Below, one piece after another: positions 1 through 11,853 of a DNA stretch of 64,000 bases. This DNA is from Acorus gramineus. Taxonomy: Eukaryota > Streptophyta > Magnoliopsida > Acorales > Acoraceae. The notes beneath the pieces are model-generated. The model saw only the letters and a list, made by a program, of their open reading frames with translations. It was not told the DNA's origin and made no database searches. The stretch is from contig CM060850.1 of NCBI GenBank assembly GCA_030737835.1, positions 15,575,163 to 15,639,162 of the forward strand, given 5' to 3'. Within the stretch, counting starts at the first letter, position 1; each line of letters begins with the position of its first letter. The translations under genes were made by a program, and so were the position numbers.

Positions 1-37
1 CTCACTTAACAAGAGGACCACGGGGGTTAAAACCTTC

Positions 38-115
38 CGGGGTATAACTCAGTGGTGAAGAGAAATCTCTACTGAGTGGAAGGACATGAGTCATGAGACT
101 CATGACTCATCTCAC
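38..115 (+). repeat. Decayed tRNA-derived SINE-like head
   Basis: A tRNA-like A box (TATAACTCAGTGG) lies at about 42-54 and is followed by a CTACTGAGTGGAAGGACATG stretch typical of plant SINE heads. The B box expected near 85-110 is not recognisable. This looks like an old SINE fragment. The A-box match is seen directly; the SINE assignment is inference. Confidence 0.4.
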
Positions 116-1983
116 CAAATTAAGGCCATTTAATTTTGTTTCCCCAAAAAACACTCTCAAAATTAAGTTTGGCTTTTTCCTTTATATAAACAAGAAGGTG
201 ATCTCTGGTCTCCATTTCATGGTTAATGGTTCACATTTGTGTATTCCCATCTTGGATCCATCTTTCTCTATTCACTTTTCCTAAGAATCTCCATAAAAAC
301 GCAAGAATCCTCAAAGGAATCCTCAAGGAGGTCTCACCTTTCAAATTTCCTTATACTTGGGAGTCTCTAGCTCTCCTTTCAGGAAGCCAATGAGAGAGTA
401 ATATCATTAACTGAAAATCTTTAACAATTTCATGTGTTTCCAAATTCCAATACACTTTGTAGGCACTGAGTCCATATGTTCCATTTGGTAGATTGATGGA
501 ACAACAACCACTAACACATAACACATTCTGCTCCCTCCTTGAAGCAAAGATATTACTAATACTTGGGAAAACCTATAACGTTGGAGGAAATATAATGTGG
601 AGTCTACTACAGTTGTTTATTTAAATAATGATGGGAGATTTTTCTGTTGAGGAAACCCTTGTGTTTAAATTTTAGTGGTGTAAGCTCTTGAGTGTAACAT
701 TTTTATGGGGATTTATAGTGTAACATTTGGTATGAGGAAGCACCATGTCTCCTCTTCTTTTTTTTGATGTTTATCAAATTTATACAAAATGGTGAACGGT
801 CAATCATTTCTAAGGAAAAAAAAAATATCATGTGTCAGAACTGAAAACACACTTATCATCTTCTAGTATAATACAAAAGGACACTCAGTTCCTTGATCTG
901 CCCACATATGAACCTCATAATAATGTCAGATTTTAACTACCACATGTCATGGTCCACACTCCTCTCTCTAACTCTAATAGCTATATTTCCTAGTATTTAC
1001 CCCATGATTTAGATGTATCATGGCATAATCTAAGGCAAAAAGAAGGTGGCAATAAGAAACAAATCCTAGAAGATGAGAAAAAAAATAATAATAAAGGCTG
1101 CAATTAAATAGGCTCATAGCAACACTGTAAAAAATAACCAAACAGTAATCAGCAAAAAGTGGCATATATGAGACACATCTACACAACTTTGTCAATGTTG
1201 CATAAAATGCTCATGCACTTCAAGCGGATCTTTTCCCACTAATATGTTTTTTTTTATTGGTTTCCCACTAATATGTTGATATGAGAAACAAGACAATCTC
1301 ACATAAAGATTAAACAGAACATAAATCTGTGAATAGTATAATGAAAAAGACAATGATTGGAATGATCAGAAAACAAATATGCTGAAGTGGAAGCATACTC
1401 ACCTTCACCAGTACTAACCCACAGTTAGCAAACAATATGGATTTGACCACCTAGGCACTGAATTTGTCAGCAGGATGTTCATCCATGATCATCAACAATA
1501 GGCCATGTTAAGGTATTCATTTCCATAAAGTATGGACCTAACATGTGACAGCGGCTAAAGACATGAAAGAGGAGAAATGACAAATTTTTTTGGGGGGGGG
1601 GAGGGGAATAAACTAAAATAAAGGACAAATCACATATCATCTTTCTTCTCTTTTACATTCTTTGGCTAAAAGATATCATGGTCTGATATCTGTTACAGAT
1701 ACCTGGAATAAGCTTTTAGTATTCATAATTAGGATATAAAGAAAGATCAACCACTCCAAGAGAATGCTTAAATCAACTAATAACTTTAATTACAACAAAA
1801 TAGGAGAAGGGGTATAATAACTTCAATTACACCTAACAGGAGAGGGTGGTAGCATAATCCTTCTCCAGGCCATGCAAAACAACATTACTACATTGGCACA
1901 AAGCAGATGGGAAAACATACTAGGAGATACATATCATTATCCAAAATTTGATGAATGGCAACCCGTTGTGGGCAACCAGGACA
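116..1983. other. Region downstream of the SUVH gene, no gene seen
   Basis: This AT-rich stretch has no long open frame and no protein similarity that I recognise. The part next to 1984 probably holds the 3' UTR of the minus-strand SUVH gene. A short G-tract at about 1594-1602 is the only simple-sequence feature. Confidence 0.5.
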
Positions 1984-4833
1984 TCAATAAAGCCTGCCAG
2001 TGCATTCTTGAGATCCACAGTAGCAGTCTTTCCTTTTTATATTCCCATCAGAGTCACGGACCTGATCTATACAATAATTGTAGTGATATGTCAGTTCCTG
2101 TAAGGGAGGGATGTTCTCAGCGGCAAAGAACATGATATGAGGCATCCTCTTGTCATCATGATCATATAGAACATTTTGTGCATAGAGATTAGGGGAACAG
2201 CTGTGGTTTATGAACCTCCCCACATTTCCATACTTTGCTGCATCAATGGTGAATCCGACACCATCCACAACATCACAGGGCCCACTGGTTTGCAAGTCAG
2301 GTATGAGGGTCGAGAGTCCATCCCATAGAGATTGATCGCTATAGTTATGCCCAATATCGAACAGGTATTCATCATTTCCCGTCCTCTGTTCGGCCTCTAT
2401 CTCCTCAAGAAGCTCTCCCGTGTATTCACATATGAAGCTGCCTGATGGAATGGAAGCCAGTGACCTAACCCCCCACCCCCTCGACTGCGTCTTGAACACC
2501 TCCAGTGGGAACTTCATCCCATGTTGGCTGACCCTGTTATGACAGGAGGGAGGGCACTTGCAAGAGGGGCCACACTCATATACTAATGGCTTTGCCTCCA
2601 CAATTGCTCCATTGAAATTAAATGGGATCTCCCCTCCGTTCTTGACTGCGCAAGAACAATTATTGGAATCCGAACATCCATTGGTGCAATCACAACCCCT
2701 GGGAGAAGAAAGATTGTACCAAGGGTGATGTATCGCCTTTGTCACATACTTGAAAGGAGGAGGAAGCTCTCCATCGACCGTATTCACAACGCAGATGGGA
2801 AGCATCTCCTCCCCCATGGAGATATCATCCATAACAAGACCTTCCTGCACACGAGACTTCTTCGATTTCTTAACCTGCTTGAATGCTAGTTCCGGCTGCC
2901 CCGGGATCCTCCTCAGCTGGAACTTGAACACAGAGCATCCATGGTTACCCTGCTCTTGCCAGTACTTCTCAACCATGTACAACCCATCGTATGTATAGGT
3001 GGTGACAACCTTTGGCCTTGTTTCATGTGACTCACTCGTTTTCAATTCCTTGAAACCCCGGATAACCCGAACAGGGCTCCTTGCGTGTATGCTATTCTTG
3101 AGAGCAAGATTTCCACGTTCAAGTTTCTGATCCTCAACCCTTTTTTCTCCTTTACCACCTACAGTTCCACCTGAACCCAAATAGATCAAGACATCAGAGC
3201 TGTCCGTTTCATCATCATAACCACCCGAAGCAACAATACTCGTCGCAAGAATCTCCTTTCCCTTCTTCAAGTAATCAATCCCCCCTTGGAATGGGCGGTG
3301 AATCCCAACGATGGCCAGCTCCACCCTGTACTGAAACTCATCCCCAACTTCCACGCCAGGGATGACCCCAAGGATAGGCTTTCCTGTGTTGACCCACATT
3401 TGTTTCTCCCTGAGTAACTTCGAAGCCACAAGGTCAATACGGAAAATATTCGGATGCTCCCGCTCCTTCACCTTGGACTCCTCCTCTTGCAGGAGCTTCC
3501 TACAAATCGCTTGAAACAGGCGAAGGGTCTCCCGTACTTTGTTGCGAGTCACAACCTCCCCTTTGGTGTTGTCTCGATTGGAAGACTCAGGGAGGCCGAA
3601 TGGGATCAAACTAAGGCTTCTAGTCCCATGCAACTCCCCAAGTAAAGGCACACTCCCCTCCCCATCATCATCTTCTGCTTCACAAACCTTGCTATTCTTA
3701 GATGATTCTAGCGAACCGAAAGGGACCAAGCTAAGGTTCTCATTTCTAGCACTATCTTCGCCACCTCCATCTCTGGTAGAATCATCTTCATTGTTCTCAC
3801 GAACAACTATTTCCATTCCCTCATCATCAGAGATTGCCTCCTCCCTCTTCGTTTGTCTTATAGACAACGGCCTTGACCGACCACAGCCTGATTTAGGTTT
3901 GCACCTCCGTTTGACATTGGGCGCGGCCATGAGCGCAAAAACAATTGCCCGGTCATGAAAATTCTCTTCTTTCTCCTCCGAAAGCTCACTCTTTTGGCCC
4001 TTGATTGTGGAGGGAGAGCTGTCGGGCATCGCCTTCCTCTTCGAGGTGCTCCCCTCATCGTGGGAGACTTCCCCCATCAGCATCCTCTGACGCATCTTCT
4101 CCTTCACCTTCTCTCTAAAGGAATCACCCCCCTTGGACAACACAACCGGCATTCCCGTGACATGATCGGAAGCAATGGCCCGAGCGTTAAAGTTCTCATT
4201 TTTCTCCTTTGAAAGCTCACTCTTTTGGCTCTTCGAGGTGCTCCTCCCCTCATCGTCACGGACTTCCCTCTTCAGAATCCTCGGACGTATCTTCTCCTTA
4301 AACGAATCACCCCCCTCGGACAACGCAACCGGTGTATCCACGACACGATCGGACTCCTCCGCTTCCTTCACGATCCGGCTCTCTCGCTTCTCTTCCTCAA
4401 CCGCGGGAGTCGTCGCTTCTCGCGCATTCTCACGAACACCTTCCGCTTCCCTCACCACCACAGTCACCGTGCCATTCGAAGACAGCCTGAATTGGAGGCG
4501 CTCCTTCTCGGTGAGGACGGGCGCGTCGTGTCCGCACCCGAAAGGGAAGTCCCGCACGGCGGAGACCTTCCTCGGCCTGGGCAGCCTCTTCGGCGGCGTC
4601 GGCGGTAGTGCCACCTGTTCCTTCTCTGACGGAGGACGGTCGGAGTCCGTCGGAGGAAGGGATGGGGGTTTGGGTAGTTCGGATGGGAGGGGATGGCCAT
4701 TGGGGATGAGAGGAGGAGGGGGTTTGAGGTGGTCGAAGAGGGGGGCGAAGGGGCCGCAGCCGAATGGGAAGTCGCGGACGGCGGAGACCTTTCGCTTCTT
4801 GTACTTGCAGGGCTGCTTCGAATCTCCCTCCAT
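1984..4833 (-). CDS. SUVH5/6-type histone H3 lysine-9 methyltransferase
   Basis: The gene encodes a chromatin methyltransferase that in this family binds methylated DNA through its SRA (YDG) domain and methylates H3K9 to maintain silencing in the nucleus. The first ATG of the open frame is at 4893, but I chose 4833 because family-like sequence (MEGDSKQPCKYKKRK) begins there, giving about 949 residues. Visible parts: a repeated VSAVRDFPFGCG motif near residues 16 and 90; a long charged linker with internal duplications; an SRA domain at roughly 475-650; a cysteine-rich pre-SET from about 713 (GCDCTNGCSD); a SET domain from about 780 with NHSCSPN near 876 and ELTYHYNY near 915; and a post-SET CYCGSQECTGRLY at the C-terminus. 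The zinc-binding and catalytic motifs look intact and there is no frameshift. The frame has no intron, as is common for this SUVH branch. SUVH5 versus SUVH6 orthology cannot be resolved here. Confidence 0.95.
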   Translation of the reverse strand: MEGDSKQPCKYKKRKVSAVRDFPFGCGPFAPLFDHLKPPPPLIPNGHPLPSELPKPPSLPPTDSDRPPSEKEQVALPPTPPKRLPRPRKVSAVRDFPFGCGHDAPVLTEKERLQFRLSSNGTVTVVVREAEGVRENAREATTPAVEEEKRESRIVKEAEESDRVVDTPVALSEGGDSFKEKIRPRILKREVRDDEGRSTSKSQKSELSKEKNENFNARAIASDHVTGMPVVLSKGGDSFREKVKEKMRQRMLMGEVSHDEGSTSKRKAMPDSSPSTIKGQKSELSEEKEENFHDRAIVFALMAAPNVKRRCKPKSGCGRSRPLSIRQTKREEAISDDEGMEIVVRENNEDDSTRDGGGEDSARNENLSLVPFGSLESSKNSKVCEAEDDDGEGSVPLLGELHGTRSLSLIPFGLPESSNRDNTKGEVVTRNKVRETLRLFQAICRKLLQEEESKVKEREHPNIFRIDLVASKLLREKQMWVNTGKPILGVIPGVEVGDEFQYRVELAIVGIHRPFQGGIDYLKKGKEILATSIVASGGYDDETDSSDVLIYLGSGGTVGGKGEKRVEDQKLERGNLALKNSIHARSPVRVIRGFKELKTSESHETRPKVVTTYTYDGLYMVEKYWQEQGNHGCSVFKFQLRRIPGQPELAFKQVKKSKKSRVQEGLVMDDISMGEEMLPICVVNTVDGELPPPFKYVTKAIHHPWYNLSSPRGCDCTNGCSDSNNCSCAVKNGGEIPFNFNGAIVEAKPLVYECGPSCKCPPSCHNRVSQHGMKFPLEVFKTQSRGWGVRSLASIPSGSFICEYTGELLEEIEAEQRTGNDEYLFDIGHNYSDQSLWDGLSTLIPDLQTSGPCDVVDGVGFTIDAAKYGNVGRFINHSCSPNLYAQNVLYDHDDKRMPHIMFFAAENIPPLQELTYHYNYCIDQVRDSDGNIKRKDCYCGSQECTGRLY
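3945..4345 (-). repeat. In-frame internal duplication in the SUVH linker
   Basis: The linker contains two diverged copies of a unit of about 65-70 residues. Both carry PVxLSxGGDSFxEK, then DDEG or HDEG with STSK, then QKSELSxEKxENFxxRAI. A second, shorter pair (LSLVPFGSLESS and LSLIPFGLPESS) lies closer to the SRA domain. These are seen directly in the translation. They expand the poorly conserved region between the N-terminal motif and the SRA domain. Confidence 0.8.
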
Positions 4834-5210
4834 TGGAGACTCTCTCACTCTCTGTCTTCCTCTCTGTCTCTGCCCCCCTCTGATACAATACAATGAAGTG
4901 GCGATCGATTGATGAGAGATTCTCTGACGCGGTTAAAAAAACAAGGTAAAAAGTTATGTTTTTGTCCTTTTTTTTTTCTTTCTTTTTTTTTTGGGTAAAC
5001 ACATTTATGTCCCTATAAACATATATAATCCTATATGAGTCCCTAACAAAGTTGCGTGCACATCCCTAAAAACTCAATTATCATCCCCCGATTAAATTTA
5101 CATCTAAATTTGACAAAATTTTTCAAAAATATTCTATCACCATATAATTACGCAGCCATTACAGTCCCTATAAACAATTAGAAGAACAAATCAGTCCATG
5201 CTCAAGACAC
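4834..5210. promoter_or_regulatory. Upstream region of the SUVH gene
   Basis: This holds the 5' leader and probable promoter of the minus-strand SUVH gene. It includes a CT-rich leader next to the ATG (minus-strand GAGAG runs) and a T-rich tract at about 4966-4992. I could not assign a TATA box with confidence. Confidence 0.4.
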
Positions 5211-5213
5211 TTA

Positions 5214-5717
5214 AGGCCTAGTTTGGCACGGAGATAAGAGGTTGGGATAAGGAAATAATTGGGTTAAATCACATGTTATCCCATATGACATAAAAAAAAA
5301 TGATAAAGTATGGACAATTGTTCACATTTTGAAAAAAAAAATTGGGATAATTTATTCTGGGTTAAAGGTGAAACAAACTTTATCCCCAGTTTTTAATCCT
5401 ATTTTGTAAAATATGGACAAGTTTTATGACCACCCTTCCCCATAAAAAACAAAAACAAAAAAAACCTCCTTGAAACCAACAATATTAATGTCCAGTTAAT
5501 AGTAAGGATAGCTTGGTATTTTTTTTAAAAAAAATTTAAGTTATCCTATATTTTAAACAATGTGATTCAAATACAAGATTCAGGGTAAGAACACAAAAAA
5601 AAATGAGAATAATAAAAAACACTACCAAATGTAAATGTGGATAAAAATAGTGATCTTTTTATTCCCTTAAATTAAGCTAACTTATCCTAAATATTTATTC
5701 ATTTACCAAACTAGGCA
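5214..5717. mobile_element. Tourist/PIF-Harbinger-like MITE
   Basis: The ends are inverted copies, GGCCTAGTTTGG on the left and CCAAACTAGGCA on the right. TTA lies on both sides (5211-5213 and 5718-5720), as expected for a Tourist target duplication. The interior is AT-rich and non-coding, with TTATCC motifs near both ends. There is no transposase, so it is non-autonomous. Confidence 0.7.
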
Positions 5718-5720
5718 TTA

Positions 5721-6500
5721 TATTTTATTCATCTTCTACCTAGGCATTTTTTGGAAGGAGAAAAATACTAGGGATAATTTAGTCATTTCATGGTATGGGT
5801 TAAGGTTAAATAAGGTAACTTAGATCAGGGTTAAACTATGTTGATGGCAGAATATATATGGGGTTTTGTGAGTTTTCAAGTATTTATACATCTGTTCTAA
5901 GTTTGACAAAAACTTATATAAGATTATGCATGTTTGAAAAGACGTAAATGTCTGTAACCCTTTTTTCCAACCTCCAACGGTAGCCTTTACCCCATTTGAG
6001 AATTTTATTTTTTAGATATTCTTTTTTTTCCAATAAGTGACATGAGCTATTTTGAGATAAATAATTATTCTAGTATAGTATAATAAATTATTTTTAATTT
6101 AATTGTGTTTTTAGTTATTCTCGCTGAAAAACGTAATAATAAAGCTTTTGTTGTTTGATTGACCATGGATAGGTTGTGAATAAAATGTGAATAAGATGTG
6201 GATAATGATTTATAAATAGTGAAAAAATAATTTGACATGTGATTCCCCTTATTATAAAAGGTCATGAGAGGTGATTTGACATGTAAACTCTATTTATATT
6301 AGTGGAATATAGGGTGGAAGAATACAATTTTTAAGGGAAATTCGAATATCATTACAAAATTATTTCCATCTATTCTAATATAATGATATCTACCTATTCT
6401 TTTCATTCAAACAAGTTTTTGGACTTATTTGTTCTTTTCCAACCTATTCCACTTTTGTTCTTTTACTCAAATAGGGAAGTGTTTTGATGATATATATTAT
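5721..6500. other. AT-rich intergenic DNA, no gene seen
   Basis: No convincing open frame or RNA gene is visible. Short GGATAA and TTATCC motifs and AT-rich runs suggest more decayed MITE sequence, but I could not define ends. Confidence 0.4.
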
Positions 6501-7384
6501 TTTTGAAGAATTTTTTATTTTAAGTCCATGTAAACATGTCTATTTTAGGATCGATTCCTCCCTTCTTCATTTTTTTTTAAGTTCTCAACTTCAATCGTCT
6601 ATTTCATTTTAGTCTCTCTGTCAAACGTACATCCATGTGCCGTTAGTTTGTAAAATGTGATTTTTATTTTTAAGTCTTTATAAACTATGTTATTTAGTTA
6701 TCAGTTCATCTCTTCTTCATATTTCATTTTAAGTCTCTAACTCCAAACACATTTTTCTTATTAGTACTCCAAACACATTTTTCTTATTAGTCCCTGGACA
6801 AAATGTTTGTATGATTTTGTAGCATTTTCATATTTGAAATTTGTATACAAAATGTTTGATGAAATATCTAAACCAAAATTGCATTTGCATCGTTAGGTGT
6901 TTAGTGATACTTTTAGTGTTATTCAACACTGCATATGCCCACTCAATCCGAGATTGCATTTTCTTATAGTCTTAGTTATCTAATTAGGATTGATTACATA
7001 AATAGAAGAAGAATGATTGTATAAACAAATTTTGAGGATTTTTTTATTAGTGAATTTTGATTTAAATGATTTTTTATTGGTTGAAAATTGTGAAATATTA
7101 AATTAGATATTTTGAGTTTGTTTAGAATTTTAAATTTAAAAATTTAGATACCATTGAAAAAGCTTAAATGTTAAATAAACAAATATATAATATAAATATG
7201 TTAGATTCCCCTAAAATCACTAATATCTAAATAAATAAATTAAAGTTTAGAACTATTACAATCAAAGAGAGAGAGAATAGGAATTCTTGTATTCCTCTTA
7301 TATATACAAATACATAAGAGTTACACGTGTAATACACAACGTATATAATGACATAACACATATAATCTAACAACCCCCTCAAAC

Positions 7385-7556
7385 TCACGGTAGATCATAC
7401 AAAGTGAGTTTGCAAATGAGAAACTGTAATCGGGGAACTGGATGTGACTTCATGAAAAAATCACCAAGCAGCTCAACAGAGGAAATATGCGGAAGTGATG
7501 GCATCTCTGCAAGAAAATGTTGACGAACGAATTGACAATCAATCTCAATGTGTTTG
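7385..7556 (-). pseudogene. Copia RNase H C-terminal fragment
   Basis: The translation contains HKHIEIDCQFVRQHF, then LPHISS, DFFMKSH and FLICKLTLYDLP, which are the conserved end of copia RNase H down to the polyprotein stop. It is cut off on its upstream side by the LTR inserted at 7557 and continues beyond 10137. Confidence 0.85.
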
Positions 7557-10137
7557 TGTGACGGCCTGTGTCCCAAACCATCGACACGTGCACGCCACGT
7601 GCCTCAAAACTCACCATTTCTTTTATATAAAAAAAAACATCGAAATAACCACCCTATATAAACTCATCTAGTAACAACCCTGGGATAACATATAATCATC
7701 AAGAAATATATAATCACCTATATAAACTCACCCAGGAAAGTTTAAGCAGTCAACAAAGCATCTAACACACCTCATATACAGTCATCCATATATATAGAGC
7801 ATTTTAACATAGGCATGGTTCACTAGACCAGCATCCTCCAAAAATAATCATATACAGATCCAAAACATCAACAATATCCATATCTATATATATGTACCTA
7901 TCACCAACTGGACGTGACCCCAAAAGAAGACAAAGTCAACGCCCAGGAACCCCCGCCTCTACTATGCAAAAATAGGAAAATAGAATAGAATGAGCGAAAG
8001 ATGCTCAGTAAGTAACCCAGACATTCCACGCATAAGGAAAACAAGGATGACATCAAAGTCAAGCTTCGTCAACATCAGGTCAAAGCATAATAACACATGA
8101 AAGCACTCTATGATCATCAGTGGAGAACAATAACATCGCTGATATATAAAAATAGGAATGAATAGCTCAAACGAACACATCACAAGTGATAGGACCAATA
8201 GATATCATCAAGAAGCAACACCACTGGACTGAAGGCACATACTCTGAAATCACCCATCAAGCAAAAAAGGTCAATTAACTCATTGATGGCACTCGAGATG
8301 TCACAATTCTACAAAATGATAAGGGAATCACAACTCTGGCTCTTGAATGATCGAAGCGCCGGATAGACCATCTACATGACCCCATCTCGGCCCCTATGTC
8401 CGGGATGTCCACATCAATACCTCTCGCGTGTGGCCCTCGGAACGTCCACCGCGGAATCGCTACCTGACCCTCGGAACATCCAGGCACGGCAAGGTATTCT
8501 CAAGTCCCCCTCGCTGGACCGTAAGTACTCATGCGCGCTGGAGAGGTAATCCTCAACCCTCACTGTAAGGTCTATGGTCATCCAACTCCAAGAATACGAA
8601 TTCAAGAGGTAATATAAAAGCAATGAAACAAACACAGTACAAGGCTTCATGGTCGGACAGCACGACCATGCAGATCATAGATCAATGGCAAGACACTGGG
8701 ATGGATACATCATGATCAAAGGAAGGCTCACAAATCAACTATAGATTTAGAACTCTCAAAACTGTCTAGAACAAGGATAAATGACAACGATTAGATAATG
8801 ATGATGAATCACGAAGCAAACCTCAATAATGACACTTCAAAGACTAATCTGAACTGGGATAATATAAATCACACTCTCGAATGATAACTGAATTATAGTG
8901 GATAAATATGAAGCAAGCCTCAATGAGAAACAATTCTAATTAATAAAGGTGACATGAATAATTCTGGGTCTCAACAATATAGTATAGTAACCGACAATAG
9001 TTAGTTTCACAAATAAATAGGGATAAAAACAGTTTTGAATATCAAACAATATCAGAGATGATAAGAAACAACAATGAAGCGCGGAATTAGAAAATAACAA
9101 ACACAAATATTGGGTAACTTATAACAATACCATGTGAAATGGAATGTGGGACAAACAAATATCGATCGGGTTACTTACCTCGCAATTCACCACCTCAACT
9201 GGACTCACCCTATTCCAACTCTTAAAACAGGCAGAGAGAAAATCCACTGATAAAAATATAATCTCAATCAGATACTAACATATAATCCCAATAATCAATT
9301 CTCAGTTTCCCCCAAATCAAATCTGATGTCCTAAATACAAACCCTAAGTTAACGCAATCAAAATAACTCTCCAATTCTTATTTACCCAGCCCCAAAAACA
9401 AATTCATATTTCAGCCCCAAATCACAATTTTTAATTTAGAACTAAAATAGAACAACCCTAGATGAAGAATAACGATGAAAAGAACAAGAATCCTTATCCA
9501 GTATGACACGAAAAATATTCCACGAAGCTTTTCCTAATTTTTCCCCTTTTTATTTTCCCTTCAATTGAGTCTCGGGCGACTCTCTCTCTCTCACACTTAT
9601 CACCCACGCCACCTCCACCGACTCACCAATTATTTAAAACTTTAGATTCCGCCAAATGACAAAAATGCCCTCCTTTAGAATTCTGCGCAGCCTCAACTCT
9701 AACCACCATAACTTCTCGTAGGAAAGTCCACTTCAAATGATTCAACTTCTGTTGGAAAGGTAACGAAAATATCTACAACTTCTATGTCTAGACCAAGATC
9801 AAAAGAAGCCTCCAACTATATTAAAAATAACGACGAACAGAAGACCTCGCGATTTCTTCTTCTACGGGCAGAAACGGTAAAACAGCCATAACTTTTCTAA
9901 TATAGCTCCAAATGACACCAAACTAATTTTATATGAGAGATAACTCAAAAATGAAGACTTCATATGTTTAGCGCAAAACCCAATTATGCCTCGAAGGTAC
10001 TTTCTGAAAATGTAACCAAAAGCAAGGCTTCAAGAATAATAAGGACCAAAAGCTTAATAACATAAAATTATCCTATTTTGCAATCCAAACACGTAAATAT
10101 TAGCATAATTTAGCATAAGAGGATCCGGGCTATTACA
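7557..10137 (-). mobile_element. Solo LTR (2581 bp), Ty3/gypsy type, inside the copia remnant
   Basis: The ends are TGTGACGGCC at 7557 and GGCTATTACA at 10137. Perfect 5-bp duplications GTTTG flank it at 7552-7556 and 10138-10142. Removing the insert restores the copia RNase H region. In minus orientation it begins TGTAATAGCCCGG and ends GGCCGTCACA. Its 3' half has TTACTGAGCATC...GCTCATTC, related to the CACTGAGCGTGTGGCTCA block of the long LTRs at 49-60 kb, so it is a diverged, GC-poorer relative. No internal region or primer-binding site is present. Confidence 0.85.
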
Positions 10138-10142
10138 GTTTG

Positions 10143-10860
10143 GTCCTCTCGTGGAAAATTGGATGCTAGCAATCTGAATAGCAACTCGATTATCGCAGTG
10201 AAGAGGAGCAGGACCAGTCATATCAACTCCTAGAGAAAAAGGCAAGAACCTCTTTTTTGGGGAGTGAGAACCTCTTTTTTGGGGAGTGAGCTGCATGTAG
10301 GGAGACTCGCACGTACGGTTTGGGGAAGCAAGATACTCCAGTGATCTCAAGGCACGCTATGTCTAGTGTGAAAGTCAAGTTTAAGTGATGGTGGTCTCCC
10401 TTTAACAACTTAGCATCAGTGCTGGATAGGGAAAGAACCTCATGTTTTTTTTGCGTCAAGAGATGATGGAATCTCCAATAAATATGCAGAACCCAATGAT
10501 GAAGCATCTAGTGTTCGGATCTTCAACCCAATCAGCATTAGTGTAGGCCCTGAGAACCAGCGTTGAAGAGGATGACAAATAGATCAATCTAGTGATAGTA
10601 CTACATAAATATTTGAGAATACGCATAAGAGCACCATAATGCACTGATTGAGGAGCTGAGATAAATTGACTAACAATATAGACGGCATGAGCAATGTCAG
10701 GTATGGTGATGCAAAGACACACAAGTTGACCCATGATCTGTCTGTATCAAGTAGGGTCTCGGAGGAGCTGACCATCTGTAGGATGATTCTTGACCAGAGT
10801 AATACCGACAGAGTCATCGCTAGTGATAATCATGGCATCAACATATAGACTATAATACCA
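10143..10860 (-). pseudogene. Copia reverse transcriptase / RNase H fragment
   Basis: Minus-strand frames contain LYVDAMIITSDDSVGITLVKN (RT catalytic block, near 10790-10855), then VGQLVCLCITIPDIAHAV with SQFISAPQSVHY, then NADWVEDPNTR (RNase H). They are broken by frameshifts and stops. The YVDD aspartate pair is damaged (YVDA). A 22-bp direct repeat (GAACCTCTTTTTTGGGGAGTGA) at about 10245-10290 has further scrambled the frame. Confidence 0.8.
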
Positions 10861-10869
10861 TGTTACAAT

Positions 10870-10870
<1 letters not shown>

Positions 10871-10909
<39 letters not shown>
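10871..10909 (+). repeat. (AG)n microsatellite in the copia LTR
   Basis: An uninterrupted run of AG dinucleotides. The partner LTR at 7265-7274 has only a few units, so the array expanded after insertion. Confidence 0.9.
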
Positions 10910-10910
<1 letters not shown>

Positions 10911-10975
10911 GGAATCCTTGTATTCCTCTTAGGGTCTAAGCCCTTTATATATACTAGTACATAAGAGTTACATAT

Positions 10976-11853
10976 TGAGGAGATATTTTTCCCCTTGAGT
11001 CAACTTAATCAGTTGGAGACTCCTTCCCGAATTCGGACCCAGTTGAATGTGGATCCTGCACTAAAAAAAGAATCAGAGGGACATCGGTGTAGTGCCAGCC
11101 AAAGGGACTCCGAAGAGATGTATCTATAAGGAAATTAAAAGGATTATCTCACTATCAATGTGGCTTGATTAAAAGATAACTCATACCTTGGTTTACTGTT
11201 AACCTTCTCTTTTATAGGGTTTATGGGCTAGATAGCCGTTGTCATTGGCCTCATAGCCGTTGTATCAACCCCCTTTGAATGGCTTCTTAGTGGGCGAACT
11301 CTGTGGTTACCACCCTACTTTATTGTAACTGAACGTGCCCTTAATCACCCACGTGTTATGAGTAACGAGCCTTAATTACCCACCTGACAGTTACAGGCGT
11401 TATGAGTGTTTGGCCGTTTCCAAGGTCCTCCTCGTGGTCCTGGTCTGGTCAAAGCATGAAGTCCTGCTCAGCGTGTACCCAATTATTCATCCACGAGGTG
11501 TGAGACCGTCCAACCATACTTGATTCAATTTGGTCGGGTCTCACTTAGTTGGATGGCATTCGCCCGCAGAGTGTAAGACTGTTCGACCAAACTTGGCTTA
11601 TTTAGATGAGAAGCCAATCTGATCGTGTCTCACCTGCTCGGGATGGCATTCGCCCGTGAGGTGTAAGACCGTCTGACCAGACCTGGCTTATTTCAAGAAG
11701 AGGCTAGTCTGGGCATGTCTCACTTGCTCTGGAGTGTGGCCTGTTCAATATTCCACTAGGTTCAGGTCCTTAGATGTTGGATACAGTGGCCCATACCCGT
11801 CTAAGCCCTGACACGTGTCGTCTTTTAACAAGGTGCAGATTTTTCCCTCCACA
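10976..11853. mobile_element. Solo LTR (878 bp) inside the copia 5' LTR
   Basis: The insert starts TGAGGAGATATTTTTCCCC and ends ATTTTTCCCTCCACA. The perfect 5-bp duplication CATAT flanks it (10971-10975 and 11854-11858). Comparison with the uninterrupted copia LTR at 7254-7372 shows the same flanking LTR sequence on either side. Inside, about 11490-11750 holds three diverged tandem units containing GGATGGCATTCGCCCG, GTGTAAGACCGT and GTCTCAC. There is no coding sequence. The orientation and superfamily are not certain. Confidence 0.85.

Noticed and set aside
38-115. A functional tRNA gene at the left edge
   Set aside because: Only the A-box region is tRNA-like. No anticodon arm, B box or acceptor stem can be folded.
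4175-4912. A 245-codon plus-strand frame opposite the SUVH N-terminus
   Set aside because: It is the antisense shadow of the GC-rich SUVH coding sequence. It is serine-rich and has no recognisable domain.
10861-10909. Possible CRISPR or satellite array
   Set aside because: It is a plain (AG)n microsatellite within a copia LTR in a plant genome.
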